64,000 nt of DNA. Origin: Arthrobacter jinronghuae (GTDB lineage Bacteria > Actinomycetota > Actinomycetes > Actinomycetales > Micrococcaceae). A program made the translations under genes and the position numbers. Where the stretch lies: NCBI RefSeq assembly GCF_025244825.1, contig NZ_CP104263.1, positions 620,001 to 684,000 on the forward strand. The letters are read 5' to 3'. The notes beneath the pieces were generated by a model. The model was given only the letters and a program-made list of their open reading frames with translations, did no database searches and was not told where the DNA came from. Positions 63,635 to 64,000 of the stretch are shown here, in pieces. Position 1 is the first letter of the stretch, and each line of letters opens with the position of its first letter.

Positions 63635-64000
63635 CTAGCCCCCGAACCGGGCAGCCATCTCCTCAGCCGTCAGCTCGGTGCCTGCACCGTTGTAGATGGC
63701 ATTGGTAACCACCGTCCAGGAGGCACGAGGCCACGTACGGAAGGTGATGTGGCCGCCGGCAATGGTCACTTCGCCTTCCCCCACATCGAAGGACGCAATG
63801 TTGGTGGCTCCGTTCAGCGCCTCGGCACCAAGGGCGTAGCCGCTGACCAGCGGGTTGCCTTCGGCCGGATAGCGCGACACCGACGTGCCCTCGCCGGTGA
63901 GGCGGAACGCGGCGTCGTTGTTGAACCAGGTGGGCCAGGCCGCGGGCATGCCCCACGCCGCCGGCTGGGAGGTGTCGTATTCCTGGGCCAGCAGCGCACC
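63635..64000 (-). CDS. Probable M14 zinc carboxypeptidase-family protein, C-terminal end (partial)
   Basis: The last 121 residues of a larger minus-strand gene continuing beyond the window. It includes WPTWFNNDAAFRLTGEG, TNIASFDVGEGEVTIAGGHI, FRTWPRASWTVVTNAIYNGA and ends TELTAEEMAARFGG. The segment resembles the C-terminal beta-rich/amidotransferase-like tail of secreted actinobacterial M14 peptidases. The catalytic zinc motif would be upstream and cannot be seen, so the family call is tentative. The gene ends at the shared terminator. Confidence 0.5.
   Translation of the reverse strand, partial: GALLAQEYDTSQPAAWGMPAAWPTWFNNDAAFRLTGEGTSVSRYPAEGNPLVSGYALGAEALNGATNIASFDVGEGEVTIAGGHITFRTWPRASWTVVTNAIYNGAGTELTAEEMAARFGG

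Overview
The window is about 64 kb of high-GC DNA with strong G/C third positions. Gene content points to a soil actinobacterium of the Micrococcaceae, most likely Arthrobacter or a close relative: GC-rich coding, type III PKS operon, threonate operon, PPK2, an excalibur/DUF1524 lipoprotein, and a relic of the YRP..PV.RDAMAAFM surface motif common in this group. This placement is inference from gene content; no rRNA or tRNA gene was found, nor any prophage, insertion sequence or CRISPR array.

Layout. 1-5 kb: end of a ureohydrolase, a ThDP enzyme, an ACT protein, and a MarR-MFS drug-efflux operon with a clear operator. 4.7-7.9 kb (minus): type III polyketide synthase, methyltransferase and FAD hydroxylase, overlapping as one operon that probably makes a modified phenolic lipid or quinone. 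7.9-16 kb: RecQ helicase, CtaG-like and DUF2243 membrane proteins, DUF503, Tex, HAD phosphatase, solitary Vsr nuclease, DUF1508 and two small acidic proteins. 16-25 kb: FAD dehydrogenase, FMN reductase, MarR, small zinc protein, a 1105-residue SWIM/SNF2 helicase, GNAT, alpha/beta hydrolase. 25.4-29.8 kb (minus): a complete KdgT-DtnK-PdxA2-GntR operon for a four-carbon acid sugar such as threonate. 30-40.5 kb: PPK2, secreted HNH lipoprotein, GH15 enzyme, GluQ-RS, amino acid permease, DUF4352 protein and an ArsR-SRPBCC-SRPBCC-VOC group.

40.6-50.2 kb is a 5-oxoproline (and probably D-glutamate) utilisation locus. It has two tandem NRAMP/YcsG-like transporters, a DUF1445 D-glutamate cyclase-like protein, a GntR/FCD regulator, and pxpA, a fused pxpB-pxpC and a fused biotin carboxylase/carrier on the other strand. 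The same 13-bp palindrome ATTGTTCAACAAT lies upstream of both arms, so the FCD regulator probably controls both.

50.4-57.7 kb: BBE-type flavin oxidase, secreted GH3 glycosidase with a PA14 domain and a His/Gly-rich tail, DUF3052-like protein, two VOC proteins and an AraC regulator. 57.7-63.6 kb is a compact LacI-regulated catabolic cluster: an MHS transporter divergent from a histidinol-dehydrogenase-like enzyme (HpsN-like), an SDR and a 3-hydroxyacyl-CoA-dehydrogenase-like enzyme. Two identical 14-bp operators sit between the arms. Its substrate cannot be assigned from sequence, and it is the best candidate here for an undescribed pathway. The window ends in the C-terminus of a probable M14 carboxypeptidase.
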